The notes under the pieces: model-generated
The model's input: the letters and a program-made list of their open reading frames with translations, nothing else
What the model was told of the DNA's origin: nothing
The model's database searches: none
Made by a program: the position numbers and the translations under genes
NCBI GenBank assembly: GCA_964402055.1
Contig: CAYOAV010000029.1
Location: forward strand, 1 to 23,137
Direction: 5' to 3'
DNA from: UMGS363 sp964402055
Lineage (GTDB): Bacteria; Bacillota; Clostridia; Oscillospirales; Ruminococcaceae
Length of the DNA: 23,137 bases
In this document: in pieces, positions 8,620 to 15,852 of the stretch
How positions within the stretch are numbered: the first letter of the stretch is position 1
Layout of the letters: every line of letters begins with the position of its first letter

Positions 8620-8860
8620 ATCAGTAAATGCGTTGACGGGGACGGAGCAAACATGGTCTTTCATACAGAGAGGCGGCATTTTGGTGGAAGCCGCTTGGAA
8701 GCAGTTCGTTCAGATCACCCCCGAGCGGCAGAGCCGATGTTTTTCAGGCTTTGACGGGTTCTCCCGTTATAGAGAATCGAGTGGCTGTTTTTTTACAGCA
8801 ACAAGAGTGGTACCGTGTCAGCTTTATGCTCTCACCTCTTGACGAGGTGGGAGCTTTTTT
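8620..8860 (+). promoter_or_regulatory. T-box leader, isoleucine-specific, controlling ilvA
   Basis: A tRNA-sensing leader. Stem I contains AGAGAG, then a hairpin (GCGGC 8673-8677 with GCCGC 8690-8694) whose loop carries GGTGGAA, matching the T-box GGUGNRA element. The specifier after this is ATC at 8714-8716 (context CAGATCACC), an isoleucine codon that fits the gene downstream. Stem III is ACGGG-TTCT-CCCGT (8754-8767). The T-box proper, AAGAGTGGTACCGTG, is at 8803-8817; its TGGT would pair with the ACCA end of uncharged tRNA-Ile. The intrinsic terminator is an 11-pair stem (8828-8838 with 8844-8854) followed by six T. Uncharged tRNA-Ile should favour the antiterminator and switch on ilvA-ridA when isoleucine is short. 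Confidence 0.93.
8828..8860 (+). terminator. T-box conditional terminator
   Basis: Eleven-pair stem (one G-T pair), five-base loop, six T. Its left side lies just after the T-box sequence, which would compete for pairing in the antiterminator form. Confidence 0.9.
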
Positions 8861-8883
8861 ATTAAACTAAGGAGAAATTTGCT

Positions 8884-10086
8884 ATGCTTACTCTGGATAG
8901 TGTTTACAAGGCTTCACATAAGCTTAAGGAAGTAGTCCGTAAAACCGACCTTATCTTCGCTCCGAAGATAAAAAAAGGTTGCAATGTCTACCTCAAAACT
9001 GAAAATTTACAGGTCACAGGCTCATTCAAGGTCAGAGGTGCTTATTATAAGATCTCACAGCTTTCTGACGAGGAAAAGGCTAAGGGCGTTATCGCCTGCA
9101 GTGCAGGAAACCACGCTCAGGGCGTTGCACTTGCCGCCGCAAAGAACGGAATAAAATCAATAATTTGCCTGCCCGACTCCGCTCCTATCTCAAAAATCGA
9201 GGCAACACGCTCCTACGGTGCGGAAATATGCCTTGTAGAGGGAGTTTACGATGACGCATACGCTAAGGCAATCAGCCTGCGTGACGAAAAGGGATATACC
9301 TTTATCCATCCATTTGATGATGATTATGTTATCGCAGGACAGGGTACTATCGCACTCGAAATACTTGAACAGCTGGATAAAATTGACGCAGTTGTCGTTC
9401 CTATCGGCGGCGGCGGATTGATTTCAGGCGTTGCATTCACCCTTAAAAGCCTCCGCCCCGAAATTAAGGTTTACGGCGTTCAGGCAAGCGGCGCTCCGAG
9501 TATGCTCCAGTCAATAGAGCATGGGCAGATCGAATGCCTTGACAGCGTTTCTACTGTTGCAGACGGTATCAAGGTAAAAGAACCAGGCGAAAATACATTC
9601 AATTATGTAAGCAAATATGTTGATAAGATAGTAACCGTAAGCGATGATGAAATTGCCGCAGCTATACTCGCCCTTATCGAACAGCAGAAGCTTATTTCCG
9701 AGGGTGCAGGTGCAGTTCCTGTTGCCGCTGTTATGTTTGATAAGATACCCGATATAGAGGGTAAAAACGTTGTATGCCTTGTTTCAGGCGGCAATATTGA
9801 CGTTACTATCCTCTCCAAGGTGATAAAAAGAGGTCTGCTCACATCGGGAAGAACCGCACAGTTCTGCATCGAGCTTATTGATAAGCCAGGTCAGCTCAAG
9901 GGTGTTTCCGATATAATTGCAGAAAAGGGCGGCAATGTAATTTCTATCCACCACGAACGTGCAAGCGAGGGTTCTGATATCAACGGCTGTTATCTGAGAA
10001 TACTCCTTGAAACAAGGAATTTTGAACATATAAACGAGATAAAAACAGCTCTTACAAACGCAGGCTTTATACTTACAAATAATTAA
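8884..10086 (+). CDS. ilvA: Threonine ammonia-lyase (threonine deaminase)
   Basis: 400 residues. PLP-dependent conversion of threonine to 2-oxobutanoate and ammonia, the first step toward isoleucine. The fold-type II PLP core covers about 1-320: the cofactor lysine is Lys49 in TGSFKVRGA, the substrate loop SAGNHAQG is at 73-80 and the phosphate-binding GGGG at 175-178. One ACT domain follows (about 326-397), giving the medium-length form rather than the 500-residue enzyme with a two-lobed regulatory domain. That form is sometimes catabolic, but the isoleucine T-box in front argues for a biosynthetic role here. The start follows AAGGAG by eight bases. It is co-transcribed with ridA 15 bases downstream. 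Confidence 0.95.
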   Translation: MLTLDSVYKASHKLKEVVRKTDLIFAPKIKKGCNVYLKTENLQVTGSFKVRGAYYKISQLSDEEKAKGVIACSAGNHAQGVALAAAKNGIKSIICLPDSAPISKIEATRSYGAEICLVEGVYDDAYAKAISLRDEKGYTFIHPFDDDYVIAGQGTIALEILEQLDKIDAVVVPIGGGGLISGVAFTLKSLRPEIKVYGVQASGAPSMLQSIEHGQIECLDSVSTVADGIKVKEPGENTFNYVSKYVDKIVTVSDDEIAAAILALIEQQKLISEGAGAVPVAAVMFDKIPDIEGKNVVCLVSGGNIDVTILSKVIKRGLLTSGRTAQFCIELIDKPGQLKGVSDIIAEKGGNVISIHHERASEGSDINGCYLRILLETRNFEHINEIKTALTNAGFILTNN

Positions 10087-10101
10087 ACGGAGGAATAAAA
10101 A

Positions 10102-10473
10102 ATGGAAAAGGTTTATACTAAAAACGCACCTGACGCTATCGGTCCTTATTCACAGGCTGTAAAGGTCGGAGGACTTGTTTTCACATCAGGTCAGATCGCA
10201 ATCAATCCTGCAACAGGCAATGTTGACGCAGAGGGAATTGAAGCACAGACCAAGCAGGTATGTGAAAATCTTAAGGCTGTCCTTGCAGAAGCTGGTACAT
10301 CTCTTGAAAAAGCGGTGAAAACAGTCTGCTTCCTTGATGATATAAACGATTTTGCCGCATTCAACGCTGTATATGGCGAATATTTCACCAATAAGCCCGC
10401 ACGTTCCTGCGTAGAGGTCGCAAAGCTTCCAAAGGGCGTAAAGGTCGAGGTAGAGGTTATCGCAGAGCTTTAA
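10102..10473 (+). CDS. ridA: RidA-family 2-iminobutanoate/2-iminopropanoate deaminase
   Basis: 123 residues, the normal length for RidA, which forms homotrimers with active sites between subunits. Family hallmarks are IGPYSQAV (13-20), FTSGQIAINP (27-36), Arg101 in PARSCVEVA (the residue that holds the substrate carboxylate in RidA enzymes) and Glu119 near the end. RidA hydrolyses the unstable enamine/imine released by threonine deaminase before it damages PLP enzymes. The gene follows ilvA by 15 bases with CGGAGG before the start, so producer and detoxifier are made from one T-box-controlled mRNA. The coupling is chemically coherent and supports the RidA-subfamily reading over a generic YjgF member. 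Confidence 0.95.
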   Translation: MEKVYTKNAPDAIGPYSQAVKVGGLVFTSGQIAINPATGNVDAEGIEAQTKQVCENLKAVLAEAGTSLEKAVKTVCFLDDINDFAAFNAVYGEYFTNKPARSCVEVAKLPKGVKVEVEVIAEL

Positions 10474-10493
10474 TCACATATAAAAATTGCTTT

Positions 10494-10528
10494 CACCATA
10501 TCCTTTTCTGGGATATGGTGATTTTTTA
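10494..10528 (+). terminator. Intrinsic terminator of ilvA-ridA
   Basis: Ten-pair perfect stem CACCATATCC (10494-10503) with GGATATGGTG (10511-10520), seven-base loop, then ATTTTTTA. Confidence 0.93.
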
Positions 10529-10550
10529 TTGCAGAAATACTCAAAATATC

Positions 10551-10579
10551 TTGACAAAACTAACATTGTTAGTTATAAT
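10551..10579 (+). promoter_or_regulatory. tetR promoter with embedded operator
   Basis: TTGACA (10551-10556), 17 bases, TATAAT (10574-10579). The spacer holds a perfect odd-centred inverted repeat ACTAACA-T-TGTTAGT (10559-10573). An operator between -35 and -10 would block RNA polymerase, so autorepression by the adjacent TetR protein is the natural reading (inference). Confidence 0.82.
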
Positions 10580-10611
10580 ACTAATAGAGTAAGTCAAGCA
10601 AGGTGATAAAT

Positions 10612-11193
10612 ATGGCAAAAACAGGTCTTAATAAGGAAAAAATAATTGAATTTGCCGCAAAAAAAGCAAATCAGGTCGGCATAAATAATATTACAGTCAG
10701 AAGTCTGGCGAATGAGCTTGGAATCAAAGCCGCATCACTATATAACCACATAGAAAGCTTTGACGGGCTTAAAACGGATATTATGAATTACGGGTGGAAA
10801 ATGCTTGAACAGCATATGCTGCAAAGTGCGGCAGGAGTCAGCGGTTATGACGCTATTCGTGCTATGTGCAAAGCCTTTTATTCATTTGCGACTGAAAATT
10901 CGGGAATATTTGAAGTAATGCTATGGTACAACAAATACGCAAGCGAGGATAATAACCAAAGCACAGACAGAATGTTCGATGTCATCTACAGAATATTCAA
11001 AAGTGTCAGTATTTCAAAGGAAAATGCCGAGCATATTATCCGTACACTGCGAAGCTTTTTACAAGGCTTTTCAATGCTTGTGAATAATAATTCATTTGGA
11101 AATCCTGTTTCAATAGAAAAAAGCTTTGAAATGTCTATTGATATTCTTATCGCAGGAATTAAGACGTTGGAGGAGCAGAAAATTTTAAATTAG
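10612..11193 (+). CDS. TetR/AcrR-family transcriptional regulator
   Basis: 193 residues from ATG 10612. An in-frame GTG at 10603 lies within the ribosome site AAGGTGAT and is therefore rejected as the start. The N-terminal 50 residues form the TetR helix-turn-helix (IIEFAAKKANQVGINNITVR then SLANELGIKAASLYNHIESF); LYNHI is the usual end of the recognition helix. The C-terminal part looks like the WHG-type ligand domain found in clostridial members. A palindrome sits inside its own promoter. The next gene, a creatininase-family hydrolase, is 35 bases downstream in the same direction and may be co-regulated. The inducer is unknown. Confidence 0.9.
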   Translation: MAKTGLNKEKIIEFAAKKANQVGINNITVRSLANELGIKAASLYNHIESFDGLKTDIMNYGWKMLEQHMLQSAAGVSGYDAIRAMCKAFYSFATENSGIFEVMLWYNKYASEDNNQSTDRMFDVIYRIFKSVSISKENAEHIIRTLRSFLQGFSMLVNNNSFGNPVSIEKSFEMSIDILIAGIKTLEEQKILN

Positions 11194-11228
11194 GGATCTG
11201 CTGATCAATAGTAAAAAGGAGAGCGGCT

Positions 11229-12062
11229 ATGAATATTTTTAAAGATACTATGTCAGAAATGACCTATAAACAGATTGAAGAATTAGCAAAACAGGACACA
11301 ATCGTACTTTTTCCGATTGGAGTCATTGAGGAGCATGGTCCGCATATTTCACTTGATTCAGATATTAACTGGAGCTGCGCTATATGCGTAAAAGTAAAGG
11401 AAAAGCTGTACTCTCTCGGCTGCAAAAGTGTTATCGCACCGCCCTATTATTGGGGAGTTAATCATTGCACAGGCGGATTTGCAGGCAGCTTTTCCCTTTC
11501 ACCCGAAACTATGTCACAGGTTATATTTGAAATACTTGGAAATCTTAAAAAATTCGGATTTAATAAAATATTCTGCTTCAATTATCACGGTGACAGCCTG
11601 CATATAAATTCAATCATCGAAGCGATAAAACGAGCTAATTCAGATCTTGATATATCCGTAAGGCTTGTTCTGGAGGCTATGGAGTTAGAGCTGCACGGCT
11701 GGCAAGGTAATGAAAGCTTCCTGACAGCTTTTGACCCACCATATCCGCTTGAATGGTTTGCGGAAACTGACCCACAGGAACAGGGTTTGCTTGATATACA
11801 CGCAGGAGCGTTTGAAACAGCTGTTATGAAGTATTTTTGCCCCGAACAGGTAAATACCGATATGGCATTGAAATTAAGCTCATCATCTTTAGACGGAAAG
11901 GGTCTTGAAAAATGGCTCCAAGGCGGTGCAATTGCCAAAGAAGCTGTTCCATTAGGCTATGCAGGAAATCCAGCAGGCTATAAAGCAGTTGAAAAGCATA
12001 TAACCGAACTAATCGATCTTCAGGTTAAAAGTATTTGTGAGAAAATAATCAATGATATTTGA
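11229..12062 (+). CDS. Creatininase-family amidohydrolase
   Basis: 277 residues with the metal-binding pattern of the creatininase family: Glu34 and His36 in PIGVIEEHGPH, Asp45 in SLDSDIN, His120 in FNYHGDS and Glu196 in HAGAFETA. Family members cleave cyclic or linear amide bonds (creatinine, formamidopyrimidine intermediates, the mycofactocin precursor), so the family name does not fix the substrate. The position after His120 reads HGD where many members have HGG or HYE. No mycofactocin or riboflavin/F420 genes are nearby to narrow the choice. It starts at ATG 11229 after AAAGGAGAG, 35 bases behind the TetR gene, with which it may form a two-gene operon. Confidence 0.85.
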   Translation: MNIFKDTMSEMTYKQIEELAKQDTIVLFPIGVIEEHGPHISLDSDINWSCAICVKVKEKLYSLGCKSVIAPPYYWGVNHCTGGFAGSFSLSPETMSQVIFEILGNLKKFGFNKIFCFNYHGDSLHINSIIEAIKRANSDLDISVRLVLEAMELELHGWQGNESFLTAFDPPYPLEWFAETDPQEQGLLDIHAGAFETAVMKYFCPEQVNTDMALKLSSSSLDGKGLEKWLQGGAIAKEAVPLGYAGNPAGYKAVEKHITELIDLQVKSICEKIINDI

Positions 12063-12076
12063 TAAGATTATTAATC

Positions 12077-12113
12077 TGCGGAGATAAGCTTAAAATCAAG
12101 GCTTATCTCCGCA
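12077..12113 (+). terminator. Long hairpin after the creatininase gene, probable terminator
   Basis: A 13-pair perfect stem (12077-12089 with 12101-12113) around an 11-base loop, 14 bases after the stop. The downstream T run is poor (TCATCTTTC), so it may be a weak terminator or an mRNA-stabilising hairpin. Confidence 0.65.
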
Positions 12114-12194
12114 TCATCTTTCACCAAAAATCATTGTGATAAACGCTTTTGATATGTGCATATATACAAAAATAACCATTTGCCAGAATTACCC

Positions 12195-12223
12195 TTGACA
12201 AAATGCAAAAAAAGGATTAGAAT
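12195..12223 (+). promoter_or_regulatory. feo operon promoter
   Basis: TTGACA (12195-12200), 17 bases, TAGAAT (12218-12223). Transcription would start near 12230, immediately before two inverted-repeat operators. Confidence 0.82.
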
Positions 12224-12230
12224 AATAAGC

Positions 12231-12289
12231 GGTTAGAGGTTAGACATATCTAACCATTATTGATGATAATATGTTAGCTTACGCTAACA
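12231..12289 (+). promoter_or_regulatory. Two inverted-repeat operators in the feo leader
   Basis: Site 1: GGTTAGA-CATA-TCTAACC (12238-12255), preceded by a direct copy of GGTTAGA (12231-12237). Site 2: TGTTAGC-TTAC-GCTAACA (12272-12289). Both fit GTTAG-N6-CTAAC and lie just downstream of the -10, where a bound repressor would block transcription. GTTAG/CTAAC half-sites resemble those of the DtxR/IdeR metal-dependent repressors, but the spacing differs from the classic DtxR box. The protein is not in this window. Confidence 0.75.
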
Positions 12290-12305
12290 GCAAGGGAGTG
12301 TTTTT

Positions 12306-12518
12306 ATGATACCGCTGACGCTTGCCACATCAGGCGAGGAAAATATTATCAGAAAGGTCGGAGGGAATCCCGATACAAAACAGTTTCTTGAAACTCTTGG
12401 CTTTGTCGCAGGCGGTACTGTCACAGTTGTGAACGAGATCGGCGGTAATGTTATCGTCAATGTCAAAAATTCAAGAGTTGCCGTTTCAAAGGAAATGGCT
12501 TGCAAAATTATGGTGTAA
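12306..12518 (+). CDS. feoA: FeoA-family protein, first copy
   Basis: 70 residues, one FeoA domain with an SH3-like beta-barrel fold: IIRKVGGNPDTKQFLETLGFVAGGTVTVV followed by VIVNVKNSRVAVSKEMACKIMV. The central LETLGFVAG pattern and the final VxxxxAxxI segment are typical. FeoA is a small cytosolic partner of the FeoB ferrous iron transporter. It starts at ATG 12306 after GGGAG and is followed 12 bases later by a second, diverged FeoA. Paired FeoA genes before FeoB are common in Clostridia; this copy starts with a short divergent N-terminus (MIPLTLATSGE). Confidence 0.9.
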   Translation: MIPLTLATSGEENIIRKVGGNPDTKQFLETLGFVAGGTVTVVNEIGGNVIVNVKNSRVAVSKEMACKIMV

Positions 12519-12530
12519 GGAGAGATTGGT

Positions 12531-12752
12531 ATGACGCTTAAGGACGCAAAGCTTGGAACATCTGTTACCGTTAAAAAGCTCAACGGCGAGGGTGCAGTAA
12601 AGCGAAGAATTATGGATATGGGCATCACAAAGGGTGTTGATATCTATGTACGCAAAGTCGCACCGCTCGGCGATCCGATTGAAGTAACTGTCCGTGGCTA
12701 TGAGCTTTCGCTCAGAAAAGCTGACGCAGAGCTGATTGAAGTCAGCATTTAA
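12531..12752 (+). CDS. feoA: FeoA-family protein, second copy
   Basis: 73 residues: MTLKDAKLGTSVTVKKLNGEG, then AVKRRIMDMGITKGVDIYVRKVAPLGDPIEVTVRGYELSLRKADAELIEV written here as its recognisable parts (RIMDMGITKG, APLGDPIEV, YELSLRKADA). This is the canonical FeoA form (RRLMDMGITPG and LGDPIEV in relatives), closer to the family norm than the first copy. Its ribosome site is AAGGAGAG. It probably binds FeoB at the membrane and modulates its GTPase or transport activity. Two operator-like repeats lie between this gene and feoB. Confidence 0.93.
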   Translation: MTLKDAKLGTSVTVKKLNGEGAVKRRIMDMGITKGVDIYVRKVAPLGDPIEVTVRGYELSLRKADAELIEVSI

Positions 12753-12764
12753 TTTTTATGCAAA

Positions 12765-12801
12765 GGTTAGCATTTTCTAACCCTATTAGCATTATCTAAC
12801 T
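12765..12801 (+). promoter_or_regulatory. Two more inverted-repeat operators between feoA and feoB
   Basis: Site 3: GGTTAG-CATTTT-CTAACC (12765-12782), perfect arms. Site 4: TATTAG-CATTAT-CTAACT (12784-12801), weaker outer bases. Same GTTAG-N6-CTAAC design as the leader sites. I see no convincing promoter here, so they may give a second roadblock before feoB or flank a weak internal promoter. Confidence 0.65.
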
Positions 12802-12823
12802 TTATGAAAGGATATCTGATCGT

Positions 12824-14971
12824 ATGGAAATAAAAATAGCTCTTGCAGGTAACCCGAATGCAGGAAAAACAACCCTTTTCAACGCACTCACAGGCTCAAA
12901 TCAGTTCGTCGGTAACTGGCCTGGTGTAACCGTTGAGAAAAAAGAGGGTAAGCTTAAAAGCAATAAGGATGTTATAATCACCGACTTACCTGGAATTTAC
13001 TCGCTTTCACCGTATACACTTGAGGAAGTCGTTGCAAGAAATTATCTTATCAACGAACGTCCCAACGCAATACTCAATATTATCGACGGTACAAACCTTG
13101 AACGTAACCTTTATCTTACAACACAGCTTGTAGAGCTCGGAATACCCGTTGTATGTGCAATAAATATGATGGACGTTGTACGCAAAAACGGCGATAAGAT
13201 AAATATTGAACAGCTCTCCAAGGAGCTTGGCTGTAAGGTAGTTGAAATATCCGCACTTAAAGGAACAGGAATAGATACTGCGGCAAATGCGGCTGTTGAG
13301 GCGGCTAAATCGGGAGAAAAAACAATCCCTCAGCATAGCTTCTGTGGTTGCGTTGAACACGCTGTCGCTCATATCGAGGAATATGTTCTTCATAATATTC
13401 CCGAGGAACAGCAGAGATGGTACGCAATAAAGCTTTTTGAACGTGATGAAAAGGTTTACGAGGCTCTTAACATCTCCCCTAAGGATAAAGCTCATATCGA
13501 AGCTGATATTGCCGCCGCTGAAAAGGAAATGGACGATGACAGCGAAAGCATTATCACAAATGAGCGTTATATTTACATAGGTACTATCATAAAGGACTGC
13601 CTTAAAAAGAAAAATAACGGCGGTATGACAACCTCGGATAAAATAGATAAAATCGTCACAAACCGCTGGCTCGCACTTCCTATTTTTGCCGTTGTTATGT
13701 TTATTGTTTACTATGTTTCGATAACAACAGTCGGCGGTTGGGCTACCGACTGGGTTAATGACGTATTCTTCGGTGAATGGGTACTCCCAGGTGCGGCTAC
13801 ACTCCTTGAAAATATAGGCTGTGCAGATTGGCTTTCAGGTCTTATCGTTGACGGTATTATCGGCGGTGTTGGTGCAGTGCTTGGATTTGTTCCGCAGATG
13901 CTTGTTCTGTTTATTTTCCTTGCATTCCTCGAAAGCTGTGGATATATGGCAAGAATTGCCTTCGTTATGGACAGAATTTTCAGAAAATTCGGTCTTTCAG
14001 GTAAATCCTTTATCCCTATGCTTATCGGTACAGGTTGCGGCGTTCCGGGTATTATGGCAAGCCGTACAATTGAAAACGAACGTGACCGCAGAATGACTAT
14101 TATGACAACAACCTTTATCCCCTGCGGTGCAAAGCTCCCGATAATCGGTCTTATTGCAGGTGCTTTATTCGATAACGCAGGCTGGGTTGCAACCTCTGCA
14201 TACTTTATCGGTATGGGGGCAATCATTATTTCAGGCATTATGCTCAAAAAGACAAAAATGTTCGCAGGTGACCCTGCTCCGTTCGTAATGGAGCTTCCTG
14301 CTTACCATCTCCCAACAGTAGGAAACGTACTCCGTTCAATGTGGGAGCGTGGCTGGTCATTCATCAAAAAAGCAGGTACTATCATTCTCCTTTCAACAAT
14401 CGTCCTTTGGTTTATGCAGAGCTTCGGAGTTGAAAACGGCTCATTCGGTATGATCGAGGATCTTGACAATTCCGTTCTTGCAGCTGTCGGCGGAGTTATC
14501 GCACCGCTGTTCGCACCTCTCGGCTGGGGCAACTGGAAATCTGCCGTTGCCGCTGTAACAGGTCTTATCGCAAAGGAAAACGTTGTCGCAACATTCGGTA
14601 CGCTTTACCACTTCGGCGGCGAGCTTTCCGAAAACGGCGAAGAGATCTGGCAGCTTATGACATCTGATTTCACCGCACTTTCAGGTTATTCATTCCTTGT
14701 GTTCAACCTTCTCTGTGCTCCCTGCTTTGCCGCAATGGGTGCTATCAAGCGTGAAATGAACAACGCAAAATGGACAGCGTTCGCTATTGCTTACCAGTGC
14801 CTTTTCGCTTATGCAATTTCACTTATGATATATCAGTTCGGTCTTCTTTTCACAGGTGCAGTAAATCCAGTCGGACTTGTGGTTGCAGTTATTCTTCTTG
14901 TATTTATGGTTTATATGCTCGTTCGTCCTTATAAGGAGAGCAACAGACTTACAAGAACAGTTAAAATCTAA
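12824..14971 (+). CDS. feoB: FeoB ferrous iron transporter
   Basis: 715 residues. The N-terminal G domain has G1 GNPNAGKT (9-16), the GNWPGVTVEKK switch, G3 DLPG (54-57) and G4 NMMD (114-117). A helical spacer follows, then about a dozen membrane helices from residue 285 with the FeoB gate motifs GTGCGVPGIMASR and FIPCGAKLPIIG, whose cysteines are conserved. The length is normal. FeoB moves Fe2+ into the cell in anaerobes. It starts at ATG 12824 with AAAGGATAT upstream, 71 bases after feoA. The protein ends in a short basic tail with no fused FeoC domain; a Cys-rich membrane peptide follows instead. Confidence 0.97.
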   Translation: MEIKIALAGNPNAGKTTLFNALTGSNQFVGNWPGVTVEKKEGKLKSNKDVIITDLPGIYSLSPYTLEEVVARNYLINERPNAILNIIDGTNLERNLYLTTQLVELGIPVVCAINMMDVVRKNGDKINIEQLSKELGCKVVEISALKGTGIDTAANAAVEAAKSGEKTIPQHSFCGCVEHAVAHIEEYVLHNIPEEQQRWYAIKLFERDEKVYEALNISPKDKAHIEADIAAAEKEMDDDSESIITNERYIYIGTIIKDCLKKKNNGGMTTSDKIDKIVTNRWLALPIFAVVMFIVYYVSITTVGGWATDWVNDVFFGEWVLPGAATLLENIGCADWLSGLIVDGIIGGVGAVLGFVPQMLVLFIFLAFLESCGYMARIAFVMDRIFRKFGLSGKSFIPMLIGTGCGVPGIMASRTIENERDRRMTIMTTTFIPCGAKLPIIGLIAGALFDNAGWVATSAYFIGMGAIIISGIMLKKTKMFAGDPAPFVMELPAYHLPTVGNVLRSMWERGWSFIKKAGTIILLSTIVLWFMQSFGVENGSFGMIEDLDNSVLAAVGGVIAPLFAPLGWGNWKSAVAAVTGLIAKENVVATFGTLYHFGGELSENGEEIWQLMTSDFTALSGYSFLVFNLLCAPCFAAMGAIKREMNNAKWTAFAIAYQCLFAYAISLMIYQFGLLFTGAVNPVGLVVAVILLVFMVYMLVRPYKESNRLTRTVKI

Positions 14972-14982
14972 AAATAATTTAT

Positions 14983-15012
14983 TGAAAAGCCGTCCATCGA
15001 GTCGGCTTTTCA
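14983..15012 (+). terminator. Hairpin between feoB and the Cys-rich peptide gene, possible attenuator
   Basis: Ten-pair perfect stem (14983-14992 with 15003-15012), ten-base loop. The only T run (CTTTTC) lies inside the 3' arm, so it may reduce rather than end transcription into the downstream genes, or protect the feoB mRNA. Confidence 0.5.
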
Positions 15013-15040
15013 GCATACATAAAAAACGGAGGTTTTGCTT

Positions 15041-15199
15041 ATGGGTACATTAATAGTCGGAATAATCGTTGCAGGCATCGTATTTCTTATAATAAGAAAG
15101 CTTTATATGGATAAGAAAAAGGGCAAATCCTCATGCGGCTGTAATTGCTCCTGCTGCCCGAATAGCTGTGCTTGCCATACGACCGCAGAAAAGGAATGA
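15041..15199 (+). CDS. FeoB-associated Cys-rich membrane protein
   Basis: 52 residues: one membrane helix (about 3-19, GTLIVGIIVAGIVFLII), a basic stretch (RKLYMDKKKGK), then a cysteine cluster SSCGCNCSCCPNSCACH with seven cysteines (32, 34, 36, 38, 39, 43, 45). This matches the small FeoB-associated Cys-rich family found after feoB in Firmicutes and thought to assist iron handling at the membrane. The start ATG 15041 follows CGGAGG. Its stop overlaps an ATG (ATGA at 15196-15199) and the HD-GYP gene begins within six bases, so the two are translated together. Confidence 0.88.
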   Translation: MGTLIVGIIVAGIVFLIIRKLYMDKKKGKSSCGCNCSCCPNSCACHTTAEKE

Positions 15200-15204
15200 C
15201 GCAT

Positions 15205-15804
15205 ATGAGCTGTGACTGTGAACCAACGTATGAATATCATGAATTTGTAGAATGTATTACTTCTGCTCTTGACGCAAGAGATCCTTATACGGGCGACCAT
15301 TCCAGACGTGTGAGCGATATGGCTTGCTTTTTGTCAGAAAAAATGAAGCTGTCACCGCTTGAAACGCAGGAAATACATATCGCAGGACATCTCCATGATA
15401 TTGGAAAAATCGGAGTTCCCGACAGAGTTCTGCTTAAACCCGACAGACTTGACGACGAAGAATGGGAGCTTATGAAAAAGCACCCCGAAATAGGTGCGGA
15501 TATCCTTTCAAGATCGGAGCATTTTTCAAGAATAGCCGCAATAATACTGCATCATCACGAACGCTGGGACGGAAAAGGCTATCCCTTTGGAGCAGTCGGC
15601 GAGGAAATCCCCCTCGGAGCAAGGATAATAGCCGTATGCGATTCAATAGATGCAATGGCTTCCGCAAGAGCATACCGAAAAGCACTTCCGCTTGACATCT
15701 GCCGCAGTGAAATAGAAAAGAACATCGGAATAATGTATGACCCAGAAATCGCACGGACAGCTCTTGATAATTGGGGGGAGCTGACAGCGGAATATATCAA
15801 TTAA
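15205..15804 (+). CDS. Stand-alone HD-GYP domain protein
   Basis: 199 residues made almost entirely of one HD-GYP domain: GDHSRRVSDMA, HLHDIGKIGVPDRVLLKP (His64-Asp65), HPEIGADIL, HHHERWDGKGYPFG (HHH 117-119, GYP in 125-127) and ARIIAVCDSIDAM. All expected metal and catalytic residues are present, so hydrolysis of cyclic di-GMP or a related dinucleotide is plausible. No sensor or receiver domain is attached. ATG 15205 is chosen because AAAGGA (15190-15195) lies nine bases before it; an ATG at 15196 in the same frame overlaps the previous stop and is the alternative. Coupling to the FeoB-associated gene suggests co-expression with iron uptake. The N-terminus begins MSCDCEP, two cysteines of unknown meaning. 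Confidence 0.88.
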   Translation: MSCDCEPTYEYHEFVECITSALDARDPYTGDHSRRVSDMACFLSEKMKLSPLETQEIHIAGHLHDIGKIGVPDRVLLKPDRLDDEEWELMKKHPEIGADILSRSEHFSRIAAIILHHHERWDGKGYPFGAVGEEIPLGARIIAVCDSIDAMASARAYRKALPLDICRSEIEKNIGIMYDPEIARTALDNWGELTAEYIN

Positions 15805-15808
15805 AAAT

Positions 15809-15847
15809 CAGCACCGCATAAGAGTTGAAAAGCTCTATGTGGTGCTG
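15809..15847. terminator. Bidirectional terminator between convergent genes
   Basis: An 11-pair stem (15809-15819 with 15837-15847, one G-T pair) plus an inner AGAG/CTCT. On the plus strand it is followed by TTGTATT; on the minus strand by ATTTTTAA, a better U run. It separates the HD-GYP gene from the convergent C39 gene. Confidence 0.85.
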
Positions 15848-15852
15848 TTGTA

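Noticed and set aside
8579..8842. Open frame of 87 codons upstream of ilvA
   Set aside because: It lies on the promoter and T-box leader; the RNA structure explains the sequence.
10559..10573. Possible fifth copy of the feo-type operator at the tetR promoter
   Set aside because: The half-sites are in the opposite order (CTAAC then GTTAG) with a much shorter centre, so it is a different site, better assigned to the TetR protein.
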